DNA of 64,000 nt from Lenzites betulinus (GCA_022264855.1 JABYQU010000065.1:1-64000); one strand, 5' to 3'. Counted from the first letter of the stretch, positions 1-11,430 are shown. Notes: generated by a model from the letters alone, not told the origin. Numbers and translations are program-made.

Positions 1-1
1 T

Positions 2-1026
2 CTGAAAAGCTACCGGACAAATAATCACGAAGGTGGCGACATCGAGACGACGTTCTTCCGCGAGTTCCACCGCTCTGCACAGCTTCACCGCGCCGTATGT
101 TTGCGCTCGAGTAACACCACTGCCTCATGCTTACTGTCTATGCAGATGACGCATGGTCTTCTAGACCGCTCGGGCACCAGTGTGAGCACGGCTTGCAAGC
201 TAATGATGGACGCTACATCGGACAACCGTGGCACCCTTCAGCAGTTAACGCAAGACTTGGACGATCAGCACGAGGATGGTAAGCAAATATCATTACAGTC
301 TTCGTGCCATCACTTATGCTGTACGCACACCTTACAGCCAATATTTCTATCTTACTCAGTCCACGATCTTCGCATGGGCCGCTGCCGGCCTCGCTATACT
401 TCGAAGTTCTCGCATGGTTGAACCTACGTCACCCAGAGCAGCCCTTCCACTCCGACGTCGCGATCATATCCAACCCACTCAGCATCAGACTACGCAATGC
501 CGCGAACGTCTTCGACTACGTCGTCTTGTCGGGCCATCGATACCACGCATCCAGCCGTGCCGCTAGTAACGTCAACTCGCTCGCACTCTGTCGTGTCTCT
601 GGTGCAGGCGCGACTTGTGTTGGTGAACTGCAGCATATTGTACATTACGAGGATGTGTCTTCCGGTGTACGAGAGGTGTTCGCGGCCGTTAAATGGCTCC
701 AGCGGGCGAACATCACCCTGGTGCAAACTCCGTGGGGCATTAGGTTAGTATCTTACATCCCTGCATGCGTTTCAGCGCTCGAGAGTTCGAACTGACTCTG
801 ATTATGACCAAGCGAGGATGTGTTCTCCCTCCAGCTATGGGACGTTGACCAGTACTTGGACCGGTCGCATGGGAACTGTCCGGAACAGCTTGTAGCCCTC
901 GCAGATATTCTCTCTCCTGTCGCTTGCCATACTGTCGATCTTGAAGGACAGGTTTACTGGTTAACAATGCCCCTTGCGCGCGCGGTAACATATTCCTTGA
1001 TCTACTTGCTAGTTAAGTCTAATTGA
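2..1026 (+). pseudogene. C-terminal remnant of a Plavaka-like transposon protein (partial at window edge)
   Basis: The 5' part lies outside the window. Three coding blocks can be read: 2-278 (ends at a GTAAGC donor; contains DIETTFFREFHRSAQLHR), about 355-743 (contains RYHASSRAASNVNSLAL and CVGELQHIVHYED) and 813-1026 (contains LQLWDVDQYLD and PEQLVALADIL), ending in TGA at 1024-1026. The 743/813 junction keeps the frame. Blocks of this type, 'NHxGGDIETTFFREFHR' followed by 'RY.ASSR...NSL...GELQ.I', are what I recall from the 3' end of Plavaka/CACTA-like transposon proteins and their DUF6830-type tail in Agaricomycetes. The start of the middle block is not certain, because the upstream frame does not join cleanly. 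I call it a remnant because no transposase core can be seen here; an intact copy starting before the window cannot be excluded. Confidence 0.5.
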
Positions 1027-1200
1027 AACATTGATATTCAGTCAGCCACTCATAGTACCAGTCGTTGATAGCATGACGCCGAAGTAGCTGACCATGCGTT
1101 GCAATAGGATTATCTTCGCTCGACAATGATGCACATGATATTATGCTGCTCGCTAGCATTTGCACTATGTTACTACTAATCTCATAGCCCCTCGACGACC

Positions 1201-3605
1201 TCATACCACAACCGCGCCATCAGCGACTGTGTCGCCTTCATCTGTTCCCTCACCCCCGCCCACAGCTCCACCTAGTGCGTTGGCGTCGCCTCCCAGATCA
1301 GCAATCCCTCCCTCCCCCATGACACCTCCGTGAGCGACCCCGACACCCATGCCTGCAGTACCCTCACCTGCAACGCCCTCGCCTGGGGCGCCGCCCTCAC
1401 CCTCACCATCCTCCATGATGTCGTCCCGCGTCTCCAGGCTGACCAGCCACTCACGGTCTTCCACAGGGATTAGCGTATCAGGCAGCTCGAGATCGAAGAT
1501 AGTGGATTCGTCTGGGAAGATCGAAGCCCTGGCATAGAAGCGTGAGTTCTTCGGGCTCTTCGTCGCCCATTCCTCGCCTAGAAACTGCTGATACAAAGTG
1601 TTCTTCTTCAGGTTGGTCGGCGGGAAGTCAGATGAGTTCGCCGCAGGCCCACGGAAGCGTTCAAAACGCTGACTCGGGTTGACGAGGATTGTGGACCACC
1701 CCTTCACGGCGACCTCAACCTTTGTGCGGTATTGGGTGCGTAAGCTTTTAACCTTTGCGGCGAGCTCGTCACTGAGATCAGCCTCAGGAGTGTTCCCAAC
1801 AAGTGCCTTGATCGCGTCTTGGAGGTCTTGAATATCCTCGTGCTCACGCGCAAAGCGTGCGAACACCGCCAGGACAATGTAAAGTCGGGTAAGCTGTTCA
1901 TGTCAGTATCTTTGGCTGCATATCACTGACTATGCACAAACGTACCTTGGGAGAGCGCCACAACAGGGTGCGCACTTTGAGGGCGCTCGCAGCTACATCG
2001 GCCTTCCTCCTGCAGGCCTCCCGAGCCTCGGGCGTCGCCTCGCCATCTGTATCGGCCTCGTCGGACTGACAGGGAGTACATACAGTCGCCTCGATACCGA
2101 CAGTCGCCGCCACACCGAAAACCTCACGCAAGGCCTCGATGCCCATACGTAGGATGTCGGCTTTCTAAGAATCACTTCAAGTAAGCATCGGCCTTCATTG
2201 TGCATGATCAGTACTCACGCGATGACGACGCTGGTACTCCTTGATGCGGGCCAATCTTAGAGCATGCTTCGCACTCGCAACCTGTTCATGTTCCGCCTGA
2301 TACTTCCGCTTGAGGGATTTGAAGTACCCCACGGCTGCGCCACGAATCCAACGATCGTTCTGAGCTAGGAGTGGCTCCAAGTGATGTGCCGCTGCGTTCA
2401 TAATGTGTTGTTAAGTGAGTGGTCTTGCGCTCGGAGTGCTTTAACATCCACTAACCAGCGTTTTGCTGCACGAGTGCCACAGTTGCGTTCACGAAGTCTT
2501 GGTTCACGCCGATGTCAACGTCTGCATACCAGTCAGGGTTATAGATGCGCGATCCGTCCCCGGCTTTCTGAGTCTCCTCATCCGGGCCCAGCGGCGCAGG
2601 TAGGACATAGGCTTTCTTCTTACCAGGTCCTGATGCAACCCTCTCACGCAGGCCCATCAACGCTTTCATGTCTTCATGCACCGCTTGCTAGATAATCCAA
2701 TGTGAGTATCTCTGCGCCCTCCTTGTGATTTATGGCACTCACTCGAACGTCCAACGGAATCTCCACAGATGTGCCTTTCCCATCTTTGTCGAAGAACCTC
2801 GCCAATTCCATGTCCACAAGGGCCTTGACCCGCGCTTCAAGGCCCTCGGACTCGATCTCATCGGCGACCAACGTCGCGATATCGGCTTGCAAGTCTTTGA
2901 TATGCGCAGCGATGCGCTCGTCCACAGCAGCCAGGTCCACCAAGTTTGGGCCAATCTGAGCAGCGACGCCCGTGAGCAAGTCCCCGCGGTGTGTGTGCCC
3001 GCCAGATTGAGGCCCCTGTTCGAGTGTACCTGTGCCTGCAACATACCATCGTATGTGAGTCACCTAATCCTCGAGCAGCAGTATAATCATAACTGACCTG
3101 ACGTGTGCGCATGTGCGCCCTCCTCGATCAGGAATGGGTCGGCAGCCCAGGGCGCGTTTTGCGAGGTATAACCCCCACCGCCGTGCATCGTCCAGGCCGG
3201 TGGCTGCACATAGCCAAACATCGCTCGTTCTGACAACAGGTTAGTGCCGACATCGGATCTATGAAGCCCAAGCTGACTAACCTTCAGCGGTTCCGCCGGG
3301 CATGCCTGTCCACGACTTCAAGGCCGTTTGCTGTGTCGGCATCCCAAACATGCTCGGCGTGAACCCGAGCATGTTCATCAGGCCCAATGTTGGTCTATAG
3401 AAAATGCGAGTGAGTACCCTGAACGCTATCTAGTTATGTAGTATGACTGCTGACGTACCATTGGCATGCCGCGTTCTCTCAAGACTAGTGGGCTCTCGGG
3501 CATTGCACTGCCGACGGTGGTCACACCATCTCTGGTGGACGGCGTCGGGGCTTGGGGCGCCCCAGTGGCAGCGATTTGGGCAAGCTCAGCAGCAGTGTCA
3601 GACAT
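1201..3605 (-). CDS. Unrecognised eight-exon protein
   Basis: Exons in transcription order: 3605-3459, 3394-3282, 3229-3098, 3035-2743, 2687-2456, 2391-2219, 2164-1946, 1893-1201. All borders are GT-AG and all phases fit except intron 1. The ATG at 3605 starts MSDTAAELAQIAAT; stop TGA at 1203-1201. A TATAAAAG box lies about 78 bases upstream. The product, about 667 residues, has a Pro/Gly/Met-rich N-terminus, a helical Asp/Glu/Lys-rich middle (exons 4-7) and a C-terminal exon of 230 residues. That exon has a conserved-looking core (KSLRTQYRTKVEVAVKGW, FLGEEWATKSPKNSRFYAR) and a Gly/Glu-rich low-complexity tail. I do not recognise the family. The exon 1-2 junction is off by one base, so either exon 1 is mis-modelled or there is a small frameshift. 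Confidence 0.7.
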
Positions 3606-3680
3606 AGCGGTGGTGCAGTGGTGTTCGGCGGTGAGTGGAGTAGTGGATATGAGATGCACTTCCTCGCTCTGACTCTCGCC

Positions 3681-3688
3681 CTTTTATA
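3681..3688 (-). promoter_or_regulatory. TATA box of the eight-exon gene
   Basis: TATAAAAG on the minus strand, about 78 bases before the ATG at 3605. The spacing suits a fungal core promoter and supports the chosen start. Confidence 0.5.
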
Positions 3689-3689
3689 C

Positions 3690-4847
3690 AGGACTCCCTA
3701 TGTGAAATCAATGCCACAGCGTACAACTTTACCACCTTCGTCATCGATTCCGCAGTGTCCGCCTTCGTGACAGTGGCGGCGTTGGGCCGTCGGTCAACCC
3801 GACCTTATCCTCAATATTTGCACGCAACACCAATGAAAGGGGCTCGTCCACGATGTTTCAGCCATTCGCATGCGACGCACACGTTCATCGGGCCTGCTCG
3901 TCGCGCCCGCCAAGCGGCTACGTCATTTCTATTCTACAGCAATGAGCCCTGGAGTGTTCTGCTTTACAGGCCGCAGCGGGAGACTTTCTCCCTCTCTCCT
4001 GAGCGACTTGGCATGTGTTTACCTGTAGAAGTACTGTATACGTCTATGTTTGTATTTACGATACAGCAAGTACTGCTACTGTACATATGTATGAAGCCTA
4101 GTGCACCGCGTCCCCTATCCAGCTTCGGGATAAGCGCCTGAAGTCTGCATAGTAACAACCTCTGTATACCCGTTTGAAATGTCAGATAGCTCCACATGCA
4201 ACGTACGGCTATGCGGAATAGCCACGGCCGTTGCTCATCCGAAATGCTAGAAAGTCTTAGGAATTTCACTCGGTCGTGACGTGCGATTGCACGCCTTTCA
4301 CCCGGTGCAATCTCTACACATCTCGTGAGCAATTCGACTTGAAATCTAGCCTTACAGGCCGAGGTAATTGCTGGGACTACCCAACGGAATTTCACATTGC
4401 CTCGGGCGACTACAACGGATTATAATCTGTGGCTATCAGTGCGTGCAATTGGTCATTACCATGTCGATTTCACGCGTTGGCTATTGCGCGCTTTACGCAG
4501 TGAGTGTACTAGGAAGTGTAGGTTTGAGTCACCCGGGCAGGAATCGCTCATGGACGATCCCATGATTAGATTCGAAGCACATCGATCAGCTCACGCTCTA
4601 TATTTGTCGAGTACAACTTGGAGTCCTGGCTATGAGAAACAGCCTACGCAGTCCCAGCCTGAGCCACGGCCACGCAACAAAAGCTATGATGGCTCACATA
4701 ATATGAGACTGACGCAGATACCATGCCGTTCATGGCAGAGGAGACATGCGCCACAAGTCAGAGTCCCCCCATTTCCCAAACATCCCCAGTTGCACCTGCA
4801 GCAAGAAGGGAAGAATGAGGTCCGACAAAATGCTATGTACGTCAGTG
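3690..4847. other. Intergenic, no gene recognised
   Basis: Lies between the promoter of the eight-exon gene and the 3' end of the lectin gene. Short open frames on both strands have neither recognisable motifs nor matching splice sites. No tRNA-like fold and no repeat was found. Confidence 0.5.
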
Positions 4848-5994
4848 TCATACCGGTGTGCCTTGAATGTCTGGACTGGACCGTACTACCTGGCCGACCA
4901 TGACGAAGTTTGTTCCCGGCCAATAGAACCTAAGATCCAGAAAAAAAGTCATTTAATCGGCTCAGCAAGCGACGAGAGTGTACTTACCTGAATGTTGTCT
5001 TAGTGGTGTCAGTCATTTGGCGTCGAACGTCCCACGAGACTGGATATGGTGTCGCAACGATGGCCGCTCCTTCTTGTGCTATGCCTTCAACTGTGAGATA
5101 CAGAGGTTCTCCGCTGAAAGACCTCGCGCCAGATTGGATGGCACAGCCGTTCTGTCCGCTAGGGATGCACGTCCACTGTTTAGTGGCAGGCATGAGTGGA
5201 CGTGGAAGCAGGGTGCGCTCCAAAGGCAACATAATAATCGAGCCTACCTGTTGGTTCGGCTCCTTGTGATCTGCCCTGAAGCAGACGACCGACCTACGAT
5301 CATCCCCACGCAAGTCCAGGTGTGTGCCGGTCGCTACGTGCTTGATCGTCTGCGGCGTTGTCACGGGGGTGGGCTCGCGTGTGCAAGGACTAGGATGCCA
5401 GAGCTGAAGGCCCTCGTGCTCCTTGCACTGGACAATATGAATCTAGCGTAGCGAAGACATCCATCAACACCATCCAATGTCAAGCTCTAAGAAAATCTCC
5501 ACGGAAGAAATACCTTATGATGGCTGTGATGATCGAGGTCGAGGCAAAAATTGTTTGTGAAGAAGAGACTGCAAAGCATGATGTTACCGGGATTGACACT
5601 TCCGTAGTGATGTATGTGTGCAATAATGAGATATTATGAACTCACCGAATCATATCGTCTCTCCGGGACACACGCCAAAGCAAGGGATGAGTTTCAGCCC
5701 TCACAACCTGGCCACCACGCATGTCGCCGCCCAAGCTCAGGTACACCCGGTGGCCGTCCGCAGCGGGGAGCATGCAGCGTATTGCAAAGTTGCCATTGAC
5801 AGGTATGAATTCCCACTGCCGATACGAGGATTAACGTGTTGTTCAAATGGATAATCCGGACATACCTGCTGCTGTGTTTTGCCCGGGCGGAATGTGCCGG
5901 CAGACACTGAACCATCCTTGGGCTGAAACTCGACAACCTTGCCCGCGCTCTTGTTGAACAAGGTGTAGATGCCAGGAGTGAACCCTTCAGCCAT
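4848..5994 (-). CDS. Ricin-B/beta-trefoil-type lectin, internally duplicated
   Basis: Exons: 5994-5866, 5815-5646, 5442-5248, 5175-4988, 4929-4848 (ATG 5994; stop TGA 4850-4848). No signal peptide is visible. The first half reads MAEGFTPGIYTLFNKSAGKV...TQQQ, then W after an intron, ending in a W-x-V-SRRDD stretch. The second half repeats the layout: TPQTIKHVATGTHLDLRG...PNQQ, then W after an intron, ending in WDVRRQ. Q-x-W motifs and this spacing are typical of cytosolic fungal R-type lectins that bind galactose-type sugars; the ligand here is unknown. Exon 2 ends in phase 2 but the only open start of exon 3 is phase 0, one base short. The gene may therefore carry a 1-nt frameshift or use an unmodelled splice site. 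Confidence 0.65.
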
Positions 5995-6721
5995 CTTCCG
6001 TTCGAGGTGAGGGTCTATGTGTCAAGTTTGCAAGTACTAGAGACTCGGCGGCGCGATACTGAAGCTAGGAGACACTGAGCTGGAAGTCTACTGTAAACTT
6101 ATAGTACTATGCATACGGGTGTGCGACCGGCGGGGCACTGCACGCTTACGGCCTGGAAATCTCGTGGCCCCAGAAATTACCGCAGCGCGATCATCCTTGA
6201 CATACGCTGCGAGCGTCGGAAGTTCTGTGAAAGAGCGGAATGGAAGCCAGCAGCACTGGCATGAACTACGTACCCATGATACTACTATTGAGTTCTCATT
6301 ACCGCAGTTCAATGTCGGAAGACTCGGTGGAAATTGAAGCTTGAGCATGGGTTACAATATTAATCATATGCATGACATGACCATAAGAGCGGAAGTTCTT
6401 TGACTTGTGCGCCGCCGCAGCGACAGTCTCCGCACGCGCAGATCACGATCTCGGGAGTTACCGAACTCTCACCCACTCACATACTAGTAGGCCTCCTCCT
6501 CCTAGGTGTCATCAACTTATTTCTCTCTAGATCTCCGACATATTAAGTACTTGATCTTTCATTCCCGTGCATGTCATAATCAAACGCTTTTCAGAAGTAG
6601 ACACCATCCTCGCCCCGCAACCTTGGGGCCTCCTAGGCAGCTTGGAGCCAGACTAGTATCATACAACAGTCTGTCGCTCATTCGCCTAGTAAGCAGAAGT
6701 AGCACCAGAGACTCATCATCT
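5995..6721. other. Intergenic, no gene recognised
   Basis: Shared space between the 5' end of the lectin gene and the 3' end of the 754-residue coiled-coil gene. Only short shadow frames without splice support are present. Confidence 0.5.
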
Positions 6722-8986
6722 TCATGCCTGGCCATGGCCCCCACTAGTGCCGAACTTAGGCACCCGCCGCCCCATCGGGATCTTGCTCGGGCGCGGCGGA
6801 GACGCCCCTGCGGCGACGCTCGGCGCCCGCGCCCTCGTGCCCGCACCTGTGTCGGCCTTGCCAGTGCGCGCCCCAGCCGGACCACCGGAGAAAGCGAACG
6901 TCGCGGCGTTTGTCGTGTCGACGAGCACAGGACGCGAGATGTTGATCGACGCCGACAGCCGCTTGAACGCCTTCAGTCCGGGCAGGCGCACTGGCAGGCG
7001 CGAACGCTTCTCCGGGGTCGTCTGCGCGCTATCCCTCCCAGCACTCGGGGTAGGGGGTGAGGCGGGCGAGTGGCCCGCAGACTCGGAGCCCGAGAAGTCA
7101 CTGTGGAGGACGAGGACGAGGACGTCTTCGGGGCTGCTGCTGAAGTCTACGAGTGCCTTCGGGAGCGCCTCGTACGACGGGGAGAGGCGGTGGGGCGTCT
7201 GGGGCGCCGGGTCGTCCCCTGCGGTCTCTATCGAGAAATCGAAGGAAGGGATCTCGTCCGACGTGCTCGAAGAGGCTGCGGGCGAAATATTGCGACAGGG
7301 CGCGGCTTCATGAGTTGGCTCTACGACCTGCGCGCGTTCGTCCTGGTTATGCGACTGTGCAGAAGCTGAAGACGCGGTAGAGCGCGAGGGCCCAAAGAAG
7401 GACCACCTCGACGTGATCTTGGTAGTCGACGCGCCGAGCGCGCGCTCAAACAGGCTTCCCCTCGAGACCGCCGCCGGCACTACTGGCACCGCGACGATCT
7501 TCGCATTGCGCCTGCGGGACTTGGTGGAGTTCTGCGTCGAGGCGGATGCGGACGCAGAGATGCGCGCACTCAACGCCATCGACGAGGTACTTGTGGGTAC
7601 GGTGAGCATCTGTAGACCGAGGGTTATGGAGCCCGAGCTTAGCCGTGAGCCCTTGGAGGGCAGGCTCTTGATTGAGTGGCTCGCGCGGAATGTCTCGCTG
7701 GCGAGGGGTGGGAGGTTGCTTTGGGATATCCTAGCGGTGGAGGCGGAGCTTACGGGCGGGAGCACCATCGAGGACGAACTCGCGGGTGGGTGGGTTTCAG
7801 GCGCCGCGGTGGTGGACGGCTCCTCCATGTTTGTGCCAGCATCGATCAAGGCCTCCATGGCGGAACGGTCCGCACAAGAGGACTCGGTGAGCATGGACTC
7901 GGACTGCGGTCCATACATTAGCTCGTCCTCCGACACCGCAGGCTCCAGCACCACATTCTCCTCGACCTCCCGCTCGCCCTCAATCCAGTCAACCCGCATA
8001 GGCAGCTCTCCAGCATCCAACCTTCCCAGCATCTCCTCGACCCGCTCCCGTCGCTCCCTCGGCAACACATCCACCACCGCCGAGATCGCAGACACGGACG
8101 GCGTGACGGTCTCCCCATGGCGCCCCTCCTCCGTCGCTGCGCGCTTCCAGAACTTCGCCCGCCGCCGCCAGTCCTGCGTTTGCGCGCGCGCATCGAGCGT
8201 GCAGCGCACCTGCGCGAGATACTCCGCCTGCGTCCGCACGCCCGTCACGGGTTCGAGCAGCCGCCGCCAGACGTTCCCCGGCTGGGCGACCGCGCGCCGG
8301 ACCGCGGCCACGAGCGCCGCCTCGGGGTCGACGCTCTCTAGGAGCGCGCCGTACGCAGACTCGAACACGGGCTTCGGCTCCCCCGCGGCGAGCATCGCCT
8401 CGACGAACCGGCGGAGGCGGTCGCACTCGCCCACCAGCGCAGCGTGCTCCGCCGCCAGCTCGGCCACCCGCAGCTGGCCCGTTTCGCCAGAGACAGAGAT
8501 GGAGGACGACGGGGTCGGGCCCGCTGCGCCTGCTAACGCGGAAAAAAACCCGCGCCGGAGCTCGAGGATCTCCGCCTGCATCGCCGCGGCGTCCTCCGCA
8601 AACGCGCCGTTCGCCTCCAGGGCGGCTTCGTGCGTCGCGCGTTCGTCCGCCAGTGCGCCCTCGAGGTCGCGGATCCGGTGCGTGAGCACCGCCACGAGAC
8701 TGTGGTCGGCCGCGCCAGGCGGGGGCGGCCCTACGTACGCGCTGTAGAATCGTGGAGGTGGGGGCTCGGACCGGTGGTGTGGGGGCACGGGGAAGGCGAG
8801 CGGTGCGGGTGGGACGTAGGCGTCGAAGAGGTCGGAGGATGCTGATGGGATAAGGGTGTGCGCGAGGTAGGTGGTTGAGATCGGGCGCGTTGCGGGCGTC
8901 GCGAGCGGCGCAGAGGCCAGACGGTTCAGCTCGGGGTCGGACTTGGCGCGACGATGAAAGAGATGGGAAAGGCGGGGGAACCGCAT
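6722..8986 (-). CDS. Ser/Pro-rich coiled-coil protein, unrecognised
   Basis: One uninterrupted frame of 754 codons (ATG 8986, stop TGA 6724-6722), unusual among the intron-rich neighbours. The N-terminus is basic (MRFPRLSHLFHRRAKSD). Residues about 90-195 carry two heptad-rich stretches (HRIRDLEGALADERATHEAAL; AAEHAALVGECDRLRRF), so a coiled coil is likely. Residues about 330-700 are Ser/Thr/Pro-rich and probably disordered, with basic patches such as KSRRRNAK and KRSRLPVRLPGLKAFKRL. There is no signal peptide or membrane segment and I do not recognise a domain. Long antisense frames over the same interval are shadows of its GC-rich codons. A scaffold-type role would be a guess. Confidence 0.75.
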   Translation of the reverse strand: MRFPRLSHLFHRRAKSDPELNRLASAPLATPATRPISTTYLAHTLIPSASSDLFDAYVPPAPLAFPVPPHHRSEPPPPRFYSAYVGPPPPGAADHSLVAVLTHRIRDLEGALADERATHEAALEANGAFAEDAAAMQAEILELRRGFFSALAGAAGPTPSSSISVSGETGQLRVAELAAEHAALVGECDRLRRFVEAMLAAGEPKPVFESAYGALLESVDPEAALVAAVRRAVAQPGNVWRRLLEPVTGVRTQAEYLAQVRCTLDARAQTQDWRRRAKFWKRAATEEGRHGETVTPSVSAISAVVDVLPRERRERVEEMLGRLDAGELPMRVDWIEGEREVEENVVLEPAVSEDELMYGPQSESMLTESSCADRSAMEALIDAGTNMEEPSTTAAPETHPPASSSSMVLPPVSSASTARISQSNLPPLASETFRASHSIKSLPSKGSRLSSGSITLGLQMLTVPTSTSSMALSARISASASASTQNSTKSRRRNAKIVAVPVVPAAVSRGSLFERALGASTTKITSRWSFFGPSRSTASSASAQSHNQDERAQVVEPTHEAAPCRNISPAASSSTSDEIPSFDFSIETAGDDPAPQTPHRLSPSYEALPKALVDFSSSPEDVLVLVLHSDFSGSESAGHSPASPPTPSAGRDSAQTTPEKRSRLPVRLPGLKAFKRLSASINISRPVLVDTTNAATFAFSGGPAGARTGKADTGAGTRARAPSVAAGASPPRPSKIPMGRRVPKFGTSGGHGQA

Positions 8987-9328
8987 GTCGAAAGGAAGGT
9001 GGGGATAGTAATGTGGTGGTAGTAATGTGATGGAGAGAAGCGGCGAGAGTCAGCGTACCTACCTTAAATCCACCGCGGGTCGACGGGCGCGGCAAGCGAA
9101 CAGTACGATGGTTGGTTTTGGTGACGATCGAGCAGGTTGGGACCAACAACCCAATCGCGACGGACGGCTCCCTATCACACCGAGAGCTCCCACAAGTTAT
9201 GGCGTACATGGCCTGCAAGATGTGCATAGATTGGGCGCAACGATCAACCAGTGTGCATGCAAGACGGAACGTAGAAGTACTAGTACACAAATAAAGTGAA
9301 CCATACCACCATGGTTTCCTCGCGACCT
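8987..9328. other. Intergenic between CDC20 3' end and coiled-coil gene promoter
   Basis: Contains the 3' flank of CDC20 and the upstream region of the coiled-coil gene. Short poly-purine runs are present, and neither a gene nor a clear TATA box was seen. Confidence 0.5.
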
Positions 9329-11125
9329 CTACCGAATGCTGAGGATCTTGCTGTGCGTGCGCCCGAGCGCAGTCGAGTCCTTGGCCTCCTTCCCCTTCTT
9401 CACCTTCGGCGCCTCCCAGATCTTCCAGAACTTGAGATTCTCGTCGCCCGCCGCGGTACACACGAGCTCGCCGTTGGGCGCGAGCGCACTGAATAGCACG
9501 CGTGAGTCGTGCGCGTCCCGGATCTCGGCCACCTTCTCCATCGACGGGTAGCTGTGCACCATGAGCGCGTTCGTGGGGTAGCCGTGCGTCGTCAGGAACT
9601 CCTTGCGGTGCGGGGACCACTGGATGGACGAGATCTGCGCGTCCGTGACGAGTGAGTGTAGCCGCGCGCCCGTCGTGGTGTTCCAGATGTGCACGGTCGC
9701 GTCCGAGGTCCCGCCGCCCGACGCGAGCAGCGCCGGCTGCCACGGGCACCACGCCACCGCCTTGACTGCCGCGGTGTGGTTCCGCTTCGTCCACCGCGCA
9801 GCCGAGCGCGCGCTCGAGCTCGCGGTCCCAACATCGCCTATGCGCCCGTCCCAGACGTTGAGCACGTTGTCGTTCCCGCCGCTCGCGAGCAGCTCGCCGT
9901 CCGAGCGCCATTTGAGCCCGCACACCTCTCCCTGGTGGCCGAGCAGCTCCGCCACCTTGTGCCGCGCCACGCGCACGTCGTGGTGCCAGATACTCCCGTC
10001 CTGGCAGCCGGAGCTCAGCACGTGCCCGAACCACGACAGACACCCGACCTGCGCCGCGTGCCCCGCCATCGTCCGCAGCTTCGACTGCCCCTCGACGTCC
10101 CAGAGCTCGACCGCGCCCGAGGGATAGCCGACACCAAGGAACTGCCCGTCGTTGGAGAAATCCAAGGAGGATATGTACGAGCCCTCGGGGCCCTCGGAGA
10201 CGAGCGTCACCTCGCCCGTGTCCGCCCTCCAGATGTACGCGCTGTTCCCGAGCGCGATAGCGACGATGTTCTGCGAACTCCATGAGATGAGGTTCAGGTA
10301 GAAGTCATCGAGCATCCCGGGTGCGTCCAGGATCTTGTAGGGGAAAGTCGAGATCTTGCGGTCCTTGCCCGTGGTGCTCGAACCTCCCGCCGGAGCAGAA
10401 CCCGCACGTGCGTACAATGGACGGACAAGTTCACGCGCCTGGGCCATAAGTGGGTCGGACGACGCGGCGGGTGGTGGCTCATGGTATGCTAGGACGCGGC
10501 GATTGAGTGGCACACCGGTCGCCGCGGCCAGGCGTGCGGTGTGCCCCGGAGAGGCCGACTGCGGGTTGAGTGACATGAGATCCAGCGTAGCCGCGACCTC
10601 ATCTGCGGGGTCGCGGGTCGTGATGAAGCGGTCGCGAGTATCTCTCTGTGAAGATGAATCCGGTGAGTCCATGGTTGTGCGGAGGGTGGCAACAGACGAT
10701 CTCCACCACTATTTATTCCAATGGCTGGCGAGTGGCACGAGTGGATAGTCTAACCGAAATTGGTTCAAGGGCTCACAGGAGAAGAAGCGTTTCACTGTGA
10801 ACAACCAAACAAGAAGACTTACAGTGGGCTGCGAGCGTGAACGCTTCTCCGACTTGGGTGGGACGTAGTCGCGGGTAACCACATCCAGCCTGCTTTCCAC
10901 ACCTCCTCGCCGAATGACGCCAGTGCTCGCCTGTCGTTGCAAAGTCTCTGAGACTTGGATAGACGAGGTCGTAGCCCGTTTGATGGGAGATGCTGGGCGG
11001 CTGGAAACGATGAACGGGTTGGAAGCGTCGGCCGTCGCATTGACCCCGAACATGGAGGCGGTTAAAGGAGTTTTGGTCTCCGACCGTGACCGGTGCCGAC
11101 TGGGTGTTTTGGGAGGAGGAGGCAT
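9329..11125 (-). CDS. CDC20: Cdc20/Fizzy-type APC/C activator (WD40)
   Basis: Exons 11125-10823 and 10645-9329 (539 residues). The intron starts GTAAGTC and ends TTCACAG, joining QPT to RDTRDRFITTRD in frame. Cdc20 proteins recruit substrates to the anaphase-promoting complex. The sequence shows a disordered N-terminus, the DRFI box near residue 105, the family hallmark KILDAPGMLDDFYLNLISWS, seven WD-type repeats (for example GHQGEVCGLKWRSDGELLASGGNDN) and the C-terminal Ile-Arg tail (SIR) that docks on APC/C. The wording after LDAPG (LDDFYLNL, VAIALGNSAYIW) is closer to Cdc20 than to Cdh1. An ORF-style start upstream of the ATG at 11125 would need a GTG codon and is not used. The tRNA-Leu gene lies 207 bases upstream on the other strand. 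Confidence 0.92.
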
Positions 11126-11332
11126 GTCGTACAGCACAAAGAGTGGGTCGTGAACGTTGAACACGAGCGGGGGAGGGATGGAGGTGAAAAGGAGAGGTTC
11201 AAGTTGAGGTCAGGAAGCAGTGGCTGCAAGAGGCGCCCGAACACGCGTCAACTGCATGCATCTACGCGAATGACACGTGACCGCGTCTTGCTATGAGGCG
11301 GCCTGAAGCACAAGCAAGGGGCCACACTGAAG

Positions 11333-11412
11333 GGCGAGATGGCCGAGCGGTCTAAGGCGCCAGACTAAGGATCTGGTCCGAAAGGGCGTGGGTTCGAATC
11401 CCACTCTCGTCA
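11333..11412 (+). tRNA. tRNA-Leu(AAG)
   Basis: A full cloverleaf can be folded by eye. Acceptor GGCGAGA pairs with TCTCGTC (one G-U) and discriminator A is at 11412. The D arm has GCCGAGCGGTCTAAGGC. The anticodon stem CCAGA/TCTGG encloses loop CTAAGGA with anticodon AAG. A short variable arm is present, and the T arm is GTGGG-TTCGAAT-CCCAC. There is no intron and CCA is not encoded, as expected for a eukaryote. A- and B-box sequences (TGGCCGAGCGG, GGTTCGAATCC) supply the internal Pol III promoter. Confidence 0.96.
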
Positions 11413-11430
11413 TATATTTCGGTGGCGGTC

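Noticed and set aside
4360..4560. Possible tRNA-like segment (GGTTTGAGTC...)
   Set aside because: No acceptor or anticodon stem could be paired.
7413..8747. 444-codon open frame on the plus strand
   Set aside because: Antisense shadow of the Ser/Pro-rich coiled-coil gene.
7989..10283. 764-codon open frame on the minus strand
   Set aside because: Runs across the 5' part of the coiled-coil gene, the intergenic region and the CDC20 WD40 exon in another frame; Arg-rich and motif-free.
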